Shown one piece after another: positions 39,051 to 39,482 of a stretch of 39,482 bases of DNA. Position numbers and translations under genes: made by a program. Numbering within the stretch: position 1 is the stretch's first letter; the number at the start of each line of letters is the position of its first letter. Under the pieces are notes generated by a model, which saw only the letters and a program-made list of their open reading frames with translations, did not search any database and was not told where the DNA came from. Source of the DNA: Nocardioides sp. (GTDB taxonomy: Bacteria > Actinomycetota > Actinomycetes > Propionibacteriales > Nocardioidaceae); NCBI RefSeq assembly GCF_016462705.1, contig NZ_JAEMSS010000014.1:1-39482 (forward strand), given 5' to 3'.

Positions 39051-39482
39051 TACAGGTAGCGCCCCGCCGCGTCGGCGGCCCGGGCGCCGTAGCCGCCGCC
39101 GAACAGCGCGGCGTGCACCAGCAGCGGGAACAGCTGGTGGAGCGGCAGCCGGTCCTCCCAGCCGTCGGCCAGCGGAGCGGCCTCCGCGTAGGCGTCCAGG
39201 ACCCGCGGGAGGTGCGGCATCCCGAAGAGCGACAGCATCGCCAGGTCGAGCTCGCGGTGACCGCCGTACGCCGCCGGGTCGATCAGCCAGACCCGGCCGT
39301 CCTGGCCCCAGAGCACGTTGCCGTTCCAGAGGTCGCCGTGCAGCCGCGCCGGGGGCTCCACCGGCAGCAGGTCGCTGAGCCGGCCGATGACGGACTCGAC
39401 CGTGTGGGCCTGGTCGTCGGTGACGTGCCCACGGTCGCGGGCCAGCTTGAGGTAGGGGAGGACCCGGCGCACGGCGTAGAAC
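39050..39482 (-). CDS. fructosamine kinase family protein, 5'-truncated
   Basis: The C-terminal 143 residues or so of a fructosamine-3-kinase-like phosphotransferase. These enzymes phosphorylate sugar adducts on proteins or amino acids and are related to aminoglycoside phosphotransferases. Visible are the catalytic-loop motif RLHGDLWNGNVLW, the metal-binding VWLIDPAAYGGHRELDLAMLSLFG (the D of IDP), and the typical C-terminal helix ending PLLVHAALFGGGY. The frame is open to the window edge (FYAVRRVLPYL), so the internal GTG at 39472 is not the start; the N-lobe lies beyond 39482. It is convergent with the giant propeller gene. Confidence 0.9.
   Translation of the reverse strand, partial: FYAVRRVLPYLKLARDRGHVTDDQAHTVESVIGRLSDLLPVEPPARLHGDLWNGNVLWGQDGRVWLIDPAAYGGHRELDLAMLSLFGMPHLPRVLDAYAEAAPLADGWEDRLPLHQLFPLLVHAALFGGGYGARAADAAGRYL

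Overview
The window is a high-GC chromosomal segment from an actinobacterium. GTG starts are frequent, many genes begin a few bases after a TANNNT box (leaderless style), and the gene content (SigK/RskA, an MPT83-like lipoprotein, a UfaA1-like methyltransferase, a class II HelD, a PtpB-like phosphatase) is typical of Actinomycetes. A Nocardioidaceae-type organism is my guess from protein style; the sequence alone does not prove it. I see no insertion sequence, prophage, integrase or CRISPR array.

Region 1 (1-8.6 kb, mostly + strand): a 5'-truncated acyl-CoA dehydrogenase, a ComEC-like metallo-beta-lactamase-fold protein, a carboxymuconolactone-decarboxylase/AhpD-like protein, a YihY/BrkB membrane protein, a small VOC protein, tRNA-Gly(TCC), and a 1170-residue fused ABC exporter whose two ATP sites are clearly unequal.

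Region 2 (8.7-11.7 kb): a PtpB-like phosphatase and a secreted protein of unknown function on the minus strand, a protein-L-isoaspartate methyltransferase, and a divergent small PLDc_N membrane protein.

Region 3 (11.7-18.7 kb, minus strand) is the most coherent system. In transcription order it holds a five-TM molybdopterin oxidoreductase with an internal twin-arginine motif, an MPT83-like fasciclin lipoprotein, the ECF sigma factor SigK, its anti-sigma factor RskA, a FAD oxidoreductase fused to DUF1365, and a UfaA1/cyclopropane-synthase-like methyltransferase. In Mycobacterium these SigK-controlled genes lie at two separate loci; here they form one block. A SigK-like promoter precedes the fasciclin gene, and a weaker match precedes the molybdopterin gene.

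Region 4 (18.7-28.8 kb): a TfoX-like protein and an enoyl-CoA hydratase divergent across an intergenic region with alternating inverted arms; an RNA-polymerase-associated HelD/HelR-type ATPase; an orphan AAA ATPase with a C-terminal winged helix; a fused PhzE/TrpEG-type anthranilate (or ADIC) synthase; a PabA/PabB pair; and glucose-6-phosphate dehydrogenase. Three chorismate-using polypeptides therefore lie next to each other.

Region 5 (28.9-39.5 kb): an MprAB-like two-component system divergent from two tandem, paralogous, very large secreted proteins. Each has a glucose/sorbosone-dehydrogenase-type beta-propeller followed by PKD repeats and a repeated roughly 180-residue module. A 5'-truncated fructosamine-kinase-like gene on the minus strand ends the window. 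No stretch longer than 300 bases lacks a gene.
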